From Lepisosteus oculatus (lineage: Eukaryota > Chordata > Actinopteri > Semionotiformes > Lepisosteidae), in assembly GCF_040954835.1 (NCBI RefSeq), contig NC_090703.1:6877001-6941000 (forward strand): a stretch of DNA of 64,000 nt, read 5' to 3'. The translations under genes and the position numbers were made by a program. Under the pieces are notes generated by a model that was not told the origin of the DNA, searched no databases, and worked only from the letters and a program-made list of their open reading frames with translations. Each line of letters starts with the position of its first letter. Position 1 is the first letter of the stretch. Of this stretch, positions 1-18,000 are shown piece by piece.

Positions 1-5996
<5,996 letters not shown>

Positions 5997-6715
5997 CCGC
6001 AGGCCCGGAGGTCAGGGCGCGATGCGGCCTCTTTCTCCCACATCCCGGGCACCCCTGGCTGCTCGGAGGACGGGCTCGGCCTTTTTTATTTTCTTTTAGC
6101 TTCCGTTTTTAGGATCGAAGTGGCCTGGCGCCGGTCTGAGCCGGACCCCTCTCTGCCCGCCAGCGTTCGCCCACGGGAGATGGAGAGCAGCAGCAGGGAT
6201 GGGCCGAGAGGGGCGGCCAGCGCACAGACACACGGACTGCTTCCCGAGGAGTTCCATACATAGCCAGCTAGACGGGGAGCAGAGTTGTTTAAACTGCGAG
6301 TGGAGGATGTCAGCAGCAATAGGGCTGGCTGTTTATAGATGTTTAAAGAGTGCAGCAGGATTAATGGCACACTGTCATGCCGCAGCAGCTGAGCTGGACT
6401 CATCGTGAACTTGAGTATTCATCACACCGGGATAAATACTTCTCCATCCTTGGCCTCCTTGCACACTGTAGCTCTCTCTGCTCCGTTCTCAGCTTCATGT
6501 TCTGTTTGCTTGGTTGCCCCTTCTTTAATTTAATTCACCCATGACCTTTTTTTTTTATTATTTTAAATGCATCTGTTTTGTGGCCATGGCGTAAAAACAT
6601 TCAATGTTTTTTTTCCCCCCCCAAGGTGAACAGCATTTTTCTTTGTTTTTACTTTTAACTTTTATCAGATTGACCCAGTAAAGTGTTCCCAGAAATAAAA
6701 GTGAACTGATGGTCT
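5997..6715 (+). other. trmt61a: trmt61a 3'UTR (probable extent)
   Basis: The sequence after the stop codon runs to the first good AATAAA at 6694-6699, so a transcript end near 6715 is likely. A second AATAAA at 7349-7354 would give a longer UTR. The extent is inferred from the signals only. Confidence 0.45.
6694..6699 (+). terminator. trmt61a: Candidate trmt61a polyadenylation signal AATAAA
   Basis: This is a canonical hexamer about 700 bases after the trmt61a stop codon, followed by TG-containing sequence. An alternative lies at 7349-7354. Confidence 0.45.
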
Positions 6716-9700
6716 CGGGCACAGTGGTGGTTTCATTTACCGAGAAATTTGTTTCCTTATCACCCGTTTGTGTTTTTTCGATGAGGTTAACTTTGCGTGC
6801 GCAAAGTTGAAGAAAACGTAGAAGATGGAAGAGATTCAAACTTGGCTGCCCCGAGGCACAGCGATAATTCTCTCAAGGGAGGGATGGGAAAGAGTAGGAG
6901 CGCTGTCGCCAGAGGAGTCTCCCTTTTTGGCAGAGGGGTTAAATGCCAGGTGATGATTTTCTCTAGTGCTGTGTTCCACACTCTCTGCTGTGAAAAAGAT
7001 CCCCAGAAATCTCATCACCTCGGATTTATGTCAAGTCAGGGTTTTTTTTCCCCCACTCAGAGTGAAAGAGTCATTAACTTCCCCATCTCACAGAAGTGAG
7101 CAGCAGGTTATGTGTTTCAGTTTGGTTTTCAAAACTAGTCAGAAAGCTTACCGTTTTGAAATTTTGCTTGGGCTAAGCAAAGATGTTTTGATCTTTTTTT
7201 TTTTTATTTTTGGCGTTCCACCACAAGGTCAAAGGTTCAAAAGAGTTTTTAATTCAGGTCTTCTTCGTCTTCTTTAATATTTGATTTAGTGACTTTTTTT
7301 CGATTTTGGCACTTGATTTTATTGGTCGACCCCTTTTGATTTTGTTTGAATAAAAGGCTTGTTAACAGTCAACCGCCTTTTGAGCTCTCTCTAACCCTGA
7401 GCCCTTCAGCCTGAGCAGTCTAAAAATGAAGATTTGCATTTGTTTCCCTGAACCAGTGTTAAGAACTGGGTGTGGCGCAAATGCGGGCTGGCAGGGAGAA
7501 ATGAGCCTGATAATTTGTCGCGGGACAACCTGCTGATTAATGAAATCCCACCACTGATGAAACACTCATTCCCGTTACAGCCCAGTGATGAATTTCCTTA
7601 TCAACTAGAGTTTTGACCCCCGACTGAGGCTCTTAATTGTTTTAACAAATGCTCATCAAATGTCCTGTTTCCCCGTTGGAGTCTCATTGCCAAATAAGGC
7701 CTAGGAATGGCAGGCCTCCTGGGTGTGTGTGTCTGTGTGTGGAGGAGGCTCAGCACTCCGCTTCTGGGATGGGAGACGTCTTGCCTGGCTCATAGACACA
7801 TCCCCCAACTCCTGGCAACGCTAAGGAAACCTCCCAACAGGAACACAGGCCATGGAAGCGGAGCAAGATTTCTCTCTGAAATATCACAGAGACGGAAAGG
7901 TTAGCCGTCTTTGTCAAGTTTTAAAGCTCCTCGATGCGCCGCAAGGGTTTCAGTCTGTATCCGGGGTTTTAGCTGTGTGGTGTGGCTCGTGATCGCCTGA
8001 CCCGGACGCTTCTGAGTGGTCTGACCCGTGGGCGTGAGATCGGGCCCGGTGTGGCGGAGGCTCCTGCCCTGGCCCTGGCCCTGCACTCCCGCAGCCCCGG
8101 GGAGATCCAGCGCTGGTCAGATTGCGCTCCGTCCTGTGATCGCAGCCGGGGCGCCGGATCAGTAAAAAGAAGCTGGAAGGCGGGGCTGGGACAGGGAAGA
8201 GTGGCCGTGAGGGCAGTGGGAGCGTGGATAATCCGCCGCAAATCCCACACGAGCTGAGATCTGAGGCTGTGCCGACGAGGAGTAGAGGCGTTTTTAAGAA
8301 CTGCCCTTTGGTACCCATGTGGAAGGATCTTTGTTTTGGACTGTCGGGCATTGATGGGTCTTGTTTTGTAGTCAGCTTTGGGAAGTAAAGTAACCTTTTT
8401 ACACCAGAAGCACGACTCGCTACTCCTAGATTTATCCTTGCCAGCATGTGACCTTTGCACGACACCCACACGTTAGCTCTGACCTATTAGCTTGTGTCCT
8501 GGAAAATACTGCGATTTACAGAATCTTTGTACTCCAGGGCACATTTTATCTCTTCATCTTTTTTTTTGGGAGGTGTCCTAACTGGACAAAATGTTGATTT
8601 TTTTATGTGCTCTTCTAATAGAAGGCTCGTTTGGAGGAAAAGAGGTAGTTCTTATGTTTTAGCTGGATTTTATTAGAAGTTAGAAAGAGCAAAACACTTT
8701 GACACTTCAACCGAAAGCTTTGAAAATCCCCTGTACGTGACATCTCCTAAGCATGCTTTGTAAAGTGTGTGCTTCTGCAACTGTCTACCTCAAGCACAGA
8801 CATCTGCGTAATTACAAAACCTCTCTGATTAGACTGTCTGCGGTTTACCTGAGGGTCAGCAGATTTAAGGGCATCTTTAAAGATTTCTTTTCTTTGATTA
8901 AAACTAGCCTTCCCCAAGCCCTGCAGTGCTCTGCACTTGACTGTAATCCTTGAAAAACGAGGCACGGAAATCGCAGCAGCAAAAACTAAACCGCTCAGCG
9001 GATTAAAGTGCAAAAGTAAATCTGGGAAGCCGTATTCCTGTCGTTATGTTTGTGCTTTAAACCTGTTACACAAGAGCCTCTGGCCTGTGTTCGGTCTCCT
9101 CCGCTGATTCAGAATTTGACAGGTTTTACAGAGGCCGCTTACAAAGCCTGTAGTCCTTTGCAAAGAAACTGTACTGAAACAATTGTGCACCATGGAGAAG
9201 TGGAATTAGCCAGACCTGTGAAAAGGATCATGGGAATTCCACAGCAGGCCACGCCAGAGCACACTGCATCAGCTCAGAGTGACCAGTGTGTCCGTGCTGC
9301 CCAGTGGCCCTCTCTGCTGGGGTGCCCTCTAGTCTGCAGTCTAGTCTAGTCTCTAGTCTGAACGTTACACATGGTCCTGTTTGTACCACATCACCCCCCT
9401 CCATCGAGCACAGTCTTCCTAACGGCTGCTTGAATCGGACAACCACTCCTTCAAAGCCCAGCGTTTTGAAACCGGTGACGAGTAGATCTGTGTTTGTGCT
9501 TGTTTCTTAAGTCAGTTATTTGACCGAATTTGCAAAAGCAGATGATGAGACTGGGTGAATCCCTGACCTCCTTCCGGTCGCCACAAACTGGGTTTGAGTG
9601 ACTAGTGCCTAAGCTCTGCCTAGAAGTCCATCTTTGTCTCCAGAGGACACCTCTCCCGATGGGTTTCGGCTGGGCAACATCTGCTTGTTTTTGTGAAACT

Positions 9701-11556
9701 GACGCAAGGGAAAATGTATTTAAGTCAAAAATAACCAGCATGATGGTTTTTCCTTGCCCCACACATTTTTTAAATAAACACTTGGCATCTGAATGATTGT
9801 CATTGTTACACAGATACGTGTTGTAAAAAGACTGGGAATTTTTGTTTACAAGATGTCTTCTAAAAAAGCTGGAATACACACACAAAACAGTATGGGTGGC
9901 TCTGCAGTCTACTTTTTATATTTAAAAATGCAATGCTGGAACAGATTGCTTTAAAATGTGCCCAGATAGTGCTTTTATGGCAGTTTCCCAGAGATACTGA
10001 TATAAATAAACACGAGAGGGGTTAACCGAAGGTCAGTGCAATTCTCTGCATGAACGTGCTGTGGTTGTTCCTGCTGCTTTAGATATAGAATAGTGAGCAT
10101 TCTTCAGAGTCTCAGATAGACAATGAAAACACCAATCAGAGCGCAATACAAGCTAGGAAGACTTCTCTGGGCTCCAGTGTGATGGTGTTATTATAGTGTT
10201 CCTGTGAGGATTCTTGGATTGCACCAAGAGAGAAGTGTTAGTAATCAGTTGGGAAGGCAGCAGATGAAATGCTGAGCCAGACAGCCTGTTCTCCTATGCT
10301 ACAGGCCACTGGGTCTTTCTACAATACAGTTTCTTCGCAAGCAAAATGGAAAAGCCCCGGGTCTGCTCTCCACACGTGTGTTTCAGGCTGTACTGAGAGG
10401 CCCCTGGCCAAAGATCCCCACTCCGCTACCTGACGCAGACGACAGAGGTGCTGTAATACACACTGAGCAGACACAGCTCTGGGATCCAGAGGGCAGGGGG
10501 TCGACCAGCAGCCTCCTCCAGACGAAAGTCCCAGGAGCATTTCATGAACAGCAGCCCACTCTTTTGCCCCTCAAGACTACTTATGGCCCACAGGCCACTT
10601 TTCAGAGTATCTCTGAACACTACTGGGGATAATCCTGCAACTTTAAGTAGGCTAAAAATAGATTTAATGTGCATGATACTGTGTGAAATGACAACATTCT
10701 GTAATGCAAATTCCTAGAATACCATGACTTTTCTTGTCTTATATCTTATATTGTACTGAATAGCCATTTAAAGAGTTGTGTATGTATTGTCACCTGGCAT
10801 TGTAGGTGCTATTTCCGGATATAGTTTGTATAAAGAGATCTTTATCTTCTGTATGTACATGGTCTCCAGTCACATCCACCAAGCACTGCAAAGCTCTGTC
10901 TGTTGAGGTGACTCAGTATTGATAACCCCTGTAGGAAAATTAATAAACCGTCTTTTTGAGACCAGCTATTCCTCATCTGATCCGCAGTGGCGCCCTTCTC
11001 TCCCAGAGGACGTCCTCTGAGCACCTGACCGTGCAGTTCAGACTGCAGAGTAATCACTGCGCTGTGGGCCTCTGGCTCCTCTCTGCTGCAGCCTTTGCGC
11101 ACAACTCAAGTACTGTACAACTAAGCCGCGTGCCTCCTGATAGCTGGGCGTGATGGCGGCGCTGGCCCGGTTAATCAGTGATTTCGCTGTGACGCAAACG
11201 TGTGACGAAGTTTTGGGTTTGCCGAGCTGGCTGTGATAAGGTTGGAGTTATAATAGTGGAGGGATTGTGTTTCCTTTTAAACTGCTGCCATTTGTCTTTT
11301 TGTCCTTGCACTCTTGGGATTTCTAGCTCCAGTGGTTGAGTGTTAACTGCCAGGTTAGGCCTAGTTAACAGAGAGCTCATTGGGAGAGCAAGAGAGACTG
11401 ACTGCACAGGTGTTGGAGAGGTAACAGTTGTGGGGTACCCAGTAGACCCCCAAATGTCTTTGTGGTTCCGAATTGAGATTTCGTTATCAGCAAGCTTCAA
11501 ATGAGCCAGTGTTGCTGTTAACTTTTTCAGCTGGTCCTTTCCTGTCTTGTTGGGGG

Positions 11557-11580
11557 TACACACACACACACACGCACACA
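11557..11580. repeat. CA microsatellite
   Basis: A short dinucleotide run of (AC) with one interruption by a G. Confidence 0.9.
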
Positions 11581-11778
11581 GAGCTGACCTCAAGTGAGTT
11601 GGATATGGGCCCTGTTCTAGTATTGTTTGTTTTGTTTGTTTTTTAAGAATAACACAGCCCACAGCACAGATCAACAATGTGCTCATCCAAGCTCAAATTG
11701 GACATTTTGCTGCAAAGCCCCCAGAAAAGCAATAAAGAAGAACTCATCAGGTAAAAAAATGTCATGAGGATGTTTTAT

Positions 11779-11827
11779 CAAAATCCATTGAATTAATATA
11801 ATTATCGAAGAAGTTTGGAAATAGCAG
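11779..11827 (+). repeat. 49-bp direct repeat, copy 1
   Basis: This segment recurs at 12510-12558 with only two differing bases near its centre. The start-to-start spacing is 731 bp. Sequence outside the 49 bp differs between copies. Confidence 0.9.
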
Positions 11828-12127
11828 CATGTGGAGGACCTACTCCAGCAGATGAGTCTCTTGCACTCTTGTGCAGCTCTGTGGAGTGGGTCCGAGCTGG
11901 ACTGGGTTTGCACGTGGTGACGGAGACCTACATCCACTGCTCATACACCTGGGCCTGGAGCCCAAGGTCTAGGCAACTACCGGCATGCTTTTGGTTTGCA
12001 TTTAAAAAAAAAACCTCCATAACAGATGTTAGCAGCTCAGTTCCAAAGTCATCTTGCATTTAACAAGCTCTTTTCTGTTGGGTATTAGACACAGAGAAGG
12101 CACCAAAACCCTTCAGAATGCACAGTG

Positions 12128-12415
12128 AAACACAGACGGGCGGAGTGGTGGCCCTGTGGCTCAGGATCAGCGCCTGTGGCCGGGAGGTTCAAATCCCGCG
12201 GCCGGCAGAGGAATCCTACTCCGTTGGGCCCCTGAGCAAGGCCCTAAACCCCAACTGCTCCAGGGGCGCTGTACAATGGCAGACCCTGCGCTCTGACCCC
12301 CAGCTTCTCTCCTCATCTTGTGTGTCTCATGGAGAGCAAGCTGGGGTCTGTGAAAAGACAAATTCCTAATGCAAGAAATTGTATAGGGCCAATAAAGTGA
12401 TCTTTTCTTATCTTA
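12128..12415 (+). mobile_element. tRNA-derived SINE, V-SINE-like
   Basis: The head has an RNA polymerase III promoter: an A-box-like GTGGCTCAGGATCAG near 12157 and a B box GGTTCAAATCC at 12186-12196. The body contains GGGCCCCTGAGCAAGGCCC (about 12228-12246) followed by a CCCCAACTGCTCC block, as in the central domain of fish V-SINE/HE1-type elements. The 3' part ends in an AATAAAGTGATCTTTTCTTA tail, suggesting LINE-assisted mobilisation. It appears nearly full length. I saw no clear target-site duplication. Confidence 0.8.
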
Positions 12416-12509
12416 AACCAGAGCACACACTTGAAACTATGTGGAAGCCATTTTTTAAATCAATTCTTTACCCACCAGCTTGCAGGGGTCCTTGTTGTTG
12501 AAGCATTTT

Positions 12510-12558
12510 CAAAATCCATTGAATTAATATAATTATCAGAGAAGTTTGGAAATAGCAG
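12510..12558 (+). repeat. 49-bp direct repeat, copy 2
   Basis: Partner of the copy at 11779-11827. It lies just downstream of the SINE and just upstream of a LINE-type 3' tail, so the two copies flank the SINE-bearing interval. Confidence 0.9.
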
Positions 12559-12579
12559 GAAATAACTCTGGCTTCCTTG

Positions 12580-12662
12580 GATCCTTGGATCAATCGCTAA
12601 CTGCATAAGGGCTATAGGGGTTGAATGGCCTACTCTCATTTCTATCTGTTCCTATGAAATAA
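12580..12662 (+). mobile_element. LINE/SINE 3' tail fragment
   Basis: The string GGTTGAATGGCCTACTCTC at about 12620-12638, followed by TTCTATCTGTTCCTATGAAAT, resembles the 3' end (GGCCGAATGGCCTCCTCTCG-type, ending in a TTCTTATGTTCTT-like tail) of CR1/L2-clade elements that are frequent in non-teleost fishes. Only the tail is present. Confidence 0.55.
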
Positions 12663-14680
12663 CCCCTGTAGCTCCACACAATGGGTGAAAGTGCAGCACC
12701 ATGTATGTGAAACTCACCTCTCAAAACCTGTTAGAGACTTTTGCAACTCTTGACATTTTCTTAAAAAAACATTTAAAGGCCCACTGTTTTATTATAGCCC
12801 ACAATATATCATCTAGTCTTTCTCTCGGTTTCACTGTGAATTTCCTGCTGAAGAGAATCCTTATTTTTTTCCCCTGGAATTCACACTTTTAGTTTCTTGA
12901 CACATGCGTGAAAATAAAATTGTAATTATTACTAACAAGTGTAGCAGCAGAGAGACGAGATAGACCAGCGTTTTGTTTTTTTCCACCAATCTTGTGTTAC
13001 AGAATAATGAGCCTGTGTTCGGGGTCTTGTCACATGCAATCAGAGTGACGGCCCAGAAGCTGTAAGAGGATGACAGGAATAGCAGGAGGCCGCACGCAGT
13101 CGTTCACGTTACCACGTTGTCTTCCTGGTGAGACTCTCAGACTGCGGTCTAGACAGGCACTATTTTTAATTTTCACTTCGCTGATCTGCATGTCAGTTTG
13201 ATTCTGAAAAACAGAATTTGGCAGGTGTCGCAAGGTGTCGCTCACAAAGTTGTGTACCAGCTCCACGACGGGAAAAATCATTCTCGATGCTGTAAACTTA
13301 TTTTTGTTTATATACCGCTGATTAGCGCAGATACATTAATTGCAGCAATAACTGTTTCTTAAATATTGGTTTATGGTGTCATACCTGTGTGTGTCCATTA
13401 ATACTGAGGGGTCCTCCCCAGAGAGAGGGATCGAAAATGTCCAGCTCAGTCTCTCTGTCCCTTTGTTTTAGTTTTAGTCTTAATGCCTGGATGTGGAATG
13501 AGGCAGCCCTGGGTCTGTAGAAGCCGAATGATGTTTTTTGATACATCAGACTAAAAAAAAATAACTTATTTTTGCTCCCCAAGGAAGGCTAGAATGGCTG
13601 ATATTTGTCTTTTGCTTGTCAAGAGCAGAGCGCCAGTTCCATTTGGGCAATTCACAACCCTAATTACCCTTTCGTAATGATAAGAGTGCTGTTTACAATT
13701 GTATGCTTTTACTGGATATGGAACGACTTGTTTTTACAAATGGATGCAATAAACCTGGGACGTTCACCCAGTTGCTGTGTAGAAAAGGGCACGAGAAATA
13801 GCTTCTGTGCTTCCTGAGGGACCCTGTTGTGGTTGTTTTTGTGCTTGGAATCATGGTCTACATTTTAAGCAGATTGGCAATTATAACTGGCAACGGTTTG
13901 GCTGGTGCCTTGACCCAGGGAAACTTGCATTTGAGATAATTACAATCACTGCACTGTGTTTAGCTCACAGAGAGTGCCGGTTAAGGGTTTGCAATTTGAC
14001 TGCGTCATTTTCAGCCCGCGTATTAAGACACAGCTGTCACAGCCAGACCTCACCTCTCTGCAAGTTTGGCTGCAGGGGCATGTGCTGTTTGATTTTGCAG
14101 TATGAAGGAAGAGACACTGTAGAAGGACTTGACAACAGACATACTGTACCATGCTGGCACCTCAGATCAAAGCAGATGCCTATGCAGTAAATTTCAATCT
14201 CAAATCTCAAACGTGCTGCTATTTCATCACATCTCAGAAAAGGGAGCTTTCTAAAGCACCATCTAGGTGAAGATGAGCTTATCCCCTTGATGCTAGGAGT
14301 GGAAATTCACCAGCTCCACTTTGCAGACTGAATACAAATACACCTCACTCCCTTCCAGCACAAACTCACCCTAGACACAGGCTCTTAGTGACGAGCTATA
14401 AAACAATGTCTTCCTGCTCTCATCCCACAACGTGGCTGTACTTTGAATCTACTGAAGTAAACTGAAATCTTGCTTTAGAAATGAGCTGAACACAGATACT
14501 GTCCTAATTTGCATACCAGCTGAGTTACAGCTCAGAGCAGGGTTGAGATTTATTTAAGGAATGACCTTCCAGGGGATTAATATTTTGTCTTGAAAGACAG
14601 ATGTGATTAAAGAACACAAACTACATTCAGACGAATGTTTTTCAGACTGTTTAACTGGATGAGGAACATCGTGCAATTCT

Positions 14681-15054
14681 GGACTCTGGGGTGCTGAAGG
14701 ACTGTCTGGACAGGACTCTGGGGGTGCCGGAGGAGTGTCTGGACAGGACTCTGGGGGTGCTGGAGGACTGTCTGGACAGGACTCTGGGGGTGCCGGAGGA
14801 GTGTCTGGACAGGACTCTGGGGGTGCTGGAGGACTGTCTGGACAGGACTGGGGGTGCTGGAGGACTGTCTGGACAGGACTCTGGGGGAGCTGGAGGAGTG
14901 TCTGGACAGGACTGGGGGTGCTGGAGGACTGTCTGGACAGGACTCTGGGGGTGCTGGAGGAGTGTCTGAAGTGGACTCTGGGGGTGCTGGAGGAGTGTCT
15001 GGACAGGACTCTGGGGGTGCTGGAGGACTGTCTGGACAGGACTCTGGGGGAGCT
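14681..15054. repeat. 33-bp minisatellite, about 11 copies
   Basis: The tandem unit is 33 bp, starting GGACTCTGGGGGTGCTGGAG and ending GACTGTCTGGACA. Copies alternate between GGACTGTC and GGAGTGTC, giving a partial 66-bp higher-order period in the first five units. Two units lack two bases (31 bp), and one ends GAAGT instead of GGACA. Because 33 is a multiple of three, both strands carry open frames (LSGQDSGGAGG repeats on +). I treat these as by-products: there is no start context, flanking homology or splice support for a gene. Confidence 0.95.
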
Positions 15055-18000
15055 CAGTGGTTATCACCAAGGTCGAGGTCACCAAGATGCACTGAACTGC
15101 TTTCTCCTGTCTATAATTTTGTCAGCGTTAATGTTAATGTTCTGAGCACAGAGCTGGTGAAATGGTGCAGTAGAATAGTTGAATAGCTACAGTATTAATA
15201 AAGGAGGAGCCTGAATTCCAAAATCTCAGAGTAACAGGGTGGTTCTTTCTAATGTGGTTCCTCATAAGAACATAAGAATGTACAGTATCACGTTTCTATA
15301 ATTTAATGCATCAGGCTACGGTGCACTGTGTCATCTCTGTCCAAGGTGTCAGTTTTGCTTGTGAGATTGACTTTGAGTTTGTCTGTAGGTGCTGAAGTCG
15401 CTGTCCTAAATCTTTCACAAGCACTGGATGAATAAGCCCATAAATGTACAGTCAGAGCTGAAATGATAAAAGGTGTGGTTAAATTTCTCATTTGACAAGT
15501 CCACTAAAAGCAGAACTGATTCTTTATATGACTGCAGTCTTATTATCATGTGAGATCTTGCAGTGGTGTTTCATCGTGGTCAAAGGTCGGTTCTCCCTTT
15601 ACTGTGGCAGGGAATGGGAACTAGAGGCGCCCCCTTGAGGCGGCTGCTGGGACTTCCTCAGTGAGAACAGATGATAAAGATTTACGGGGCTGGGGTTACT
15701 TTCACATTCTCCGCTTCGTAACAGACTGCGACACCAGTGGGCCGGTAAAGTCTGTGTGTGTAATCTGACCTTCTCAAATCCCCTGATTTCTGGTGGAAAT
15801 CCCGTTAACAGAAAACAGCTGCCTTCTGGCAGTAAACAAGTGGTGCTGGTACAGTAAACACTGCTGGCCTCTCAGGCACATTGCACTGCTGGATTGTAGC
15901 CCTGAGTTATCTTTGAGTGGGGCGCCCAGTGTTATTCCCCCTTTGCTGCGCCCCTACCTGCACTGCTGAGTGAGGCCCCTGCAGACTCAGGCGTGTTGCC
16001 AGGCTCCTGCCTGTGTAGAGCTGTTCGCACACACCCTGTGGTCTGCTGGGTCGCCTGTTTGCTCTAGATAGGATCCTGTAGTTACATAGTGTGGACTTTG
16101 TCCGTCAGGGACTCTCGCTGCTTTGCTCTGCTCAAAAGCTGTGCATCTACGGGCATTAGTTAAGTGTATTAAAAATAGATTTTTTTAAATTGTATTTTTA
16201 TTTCATTCTGAGTAACACAAAGAAGTATCCCTGTGGTCTGTCTGTACTGAACATTCGGTGCATGGTGATGCACTTATCCGATGTGTAATTACTGTTCTTC
16301 ATTGCAGTTGCTAAGTGCCTTAACACTCCTGACTGAATTTAAAGCTAGGAAAATACAGAGACTCCTGCTTCATCAGTCTAATAGGCATGTGGTGTTCTGA
16401 AGGGTGACTCACAATTTTTCATGTTTTGCCTAAATGCTTCATCTGGACAGAATCTAATTTTTCAGAGGAGCAGAGAGAAAGAGGGGAAATTCAAGCAGGC
16501 GCTGAAGATGCTGTTTGATGAACAGACCAGTCCAATTCTAGTGTTCCTGAGGGGGGGGCTGTCATATTCTATGTATTACACCTTTTTAGATTAAACCAAG
16601 GGAGCAGCCACAATGCCTGTTCCCCCTGAGATCTGGAAAAAATGTAACATTGAATAACTCTTTCGTTTATTTATAGTCTATTTTTAAACTTGCACGCACA
16701 CATTGTGCAAGACCAGGCACTGGGTGGAAGCATCCGAGAGGCACGCCAGTCCACTTTCTCGGTCAAGTGCGCTCTTACCCACAGGCCGAATACCCAGACT
16801 CCCCCGCCTCTGCCCTGCCCGACCCATGTGAACCTGCACTCCGGAATCCAAGGCTTCAGCCAGTCCTGCTGCACAGGCACAGAAGCCGATGCCCTGCGGG
16901 AGCAGTCACACGAGTGGGTGAAAAAGGACGCGTGTTCTGACGCTCTCACGCTGACTGAATTGGCTTCCTGACAAGGCTGCTTGAAGGACATCGGTTATAA
17001 ATACTCAGTGCGTTTCTGCTGCTGACGCAGGCTGCTGTTTGTGGGGGGGAAACAGACGTGACTCAAAATCCTGACAGCAGATCTGCGCTTGCTAGCGTGT
17101 CCATTGTCGAGGCCTGTGTCAGACCCTCCCCTGGCCTCCCTTTCTTGAGGCTCGGTGCAGTAGATGCAGAGTGGGACTGTGGATGGCCTAGGAGGTTCCC
17201 AGCTCTGCGCTCAGCCTGTATTGTTCATGGCTCAGCCGTTGACCTGCATTACCATGTGAAAGGAGCAGAGCCCAGCTGGTTAGAAGGTCTTGTGAAGGCT
17301 CTGATCCGGCTATTCCAGACCTGCGGGGGCAGCTCCAGGTCTCTCTCCGGATCAGTGCCGGCTGCTGCAGCCTGTTGCCATGGAGACCCCCCCCCTTTTG
17401 TGACAGTGCCCTGGGTCATGAAGGATTGTTCTGAAACTTTTTGGACGGGTTTGCTGAAAGGGGGTGTGTAGGGCAGGGAGGAGGCTAATGTTCCCGATGC
17501 CCCTTGGACCTTCTGAGAACCTCTTGCTTGCTGCTGAGCTGCTGTTGAGCTGGAGAGAGGCATGGGGGTCCTACACTTTTCTGTGCAGATACAAAGTGAC
17601 ATATTTGGACTTTTTTTTTTTAAAAAGGCCCTTCTGGGGTTTTTAAAACATACCACGGCTTATTCACTCTCTGGCGGTCTGGTCCTGTGCCCTTCAGCTG
17701 CGCTCTGTGCGGTGGAATGGTGAGACCCAGTCTGCCGTCGTTGGCTGGAAAAAGACATTGTCGTCTCCTGCCGCGACTCGCAGTTCACCCCCTGCGCTCC
17801 TGTTGGAAGTGTGTTTGCAAACTGAATTGCCGGGTTCTGGAGAGTGAAGAAACGCAGAAAGAGCAGCAGAAGGTTCGGTTGGTTTAGAATTCGCACTCCT
17901 CTCTGTGCGGGTTTGTTCCCTGTGTGTGCACGAGGGGGAGCGCATCAGGAAGCTCCGTGCCTGTGGAGGACAGTGCAAGCTACATCCTGGATTGTCTCGG

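Noticed and set aside
8000-8260. Moderately CpG-rich patch in the trmt61a-bag5 interval
   Set aside because: It is weaker and shorter than the 20.4-kb block and lacks promoter-type motifs.
12133-12205. Possible functional tRNA gene
   Set aside because: A and B boxes are present, but the acceptor stem is not restored and the sequence continues into SINE body and tail.
14735-15145. Gly/Ser/Gln-rich protein encoded by the 33-bp repeat
   Set aside because: The frame is a by-product of a unit length divisible by three. It shifts at the 31-bp units and has no flanking exon or signal.
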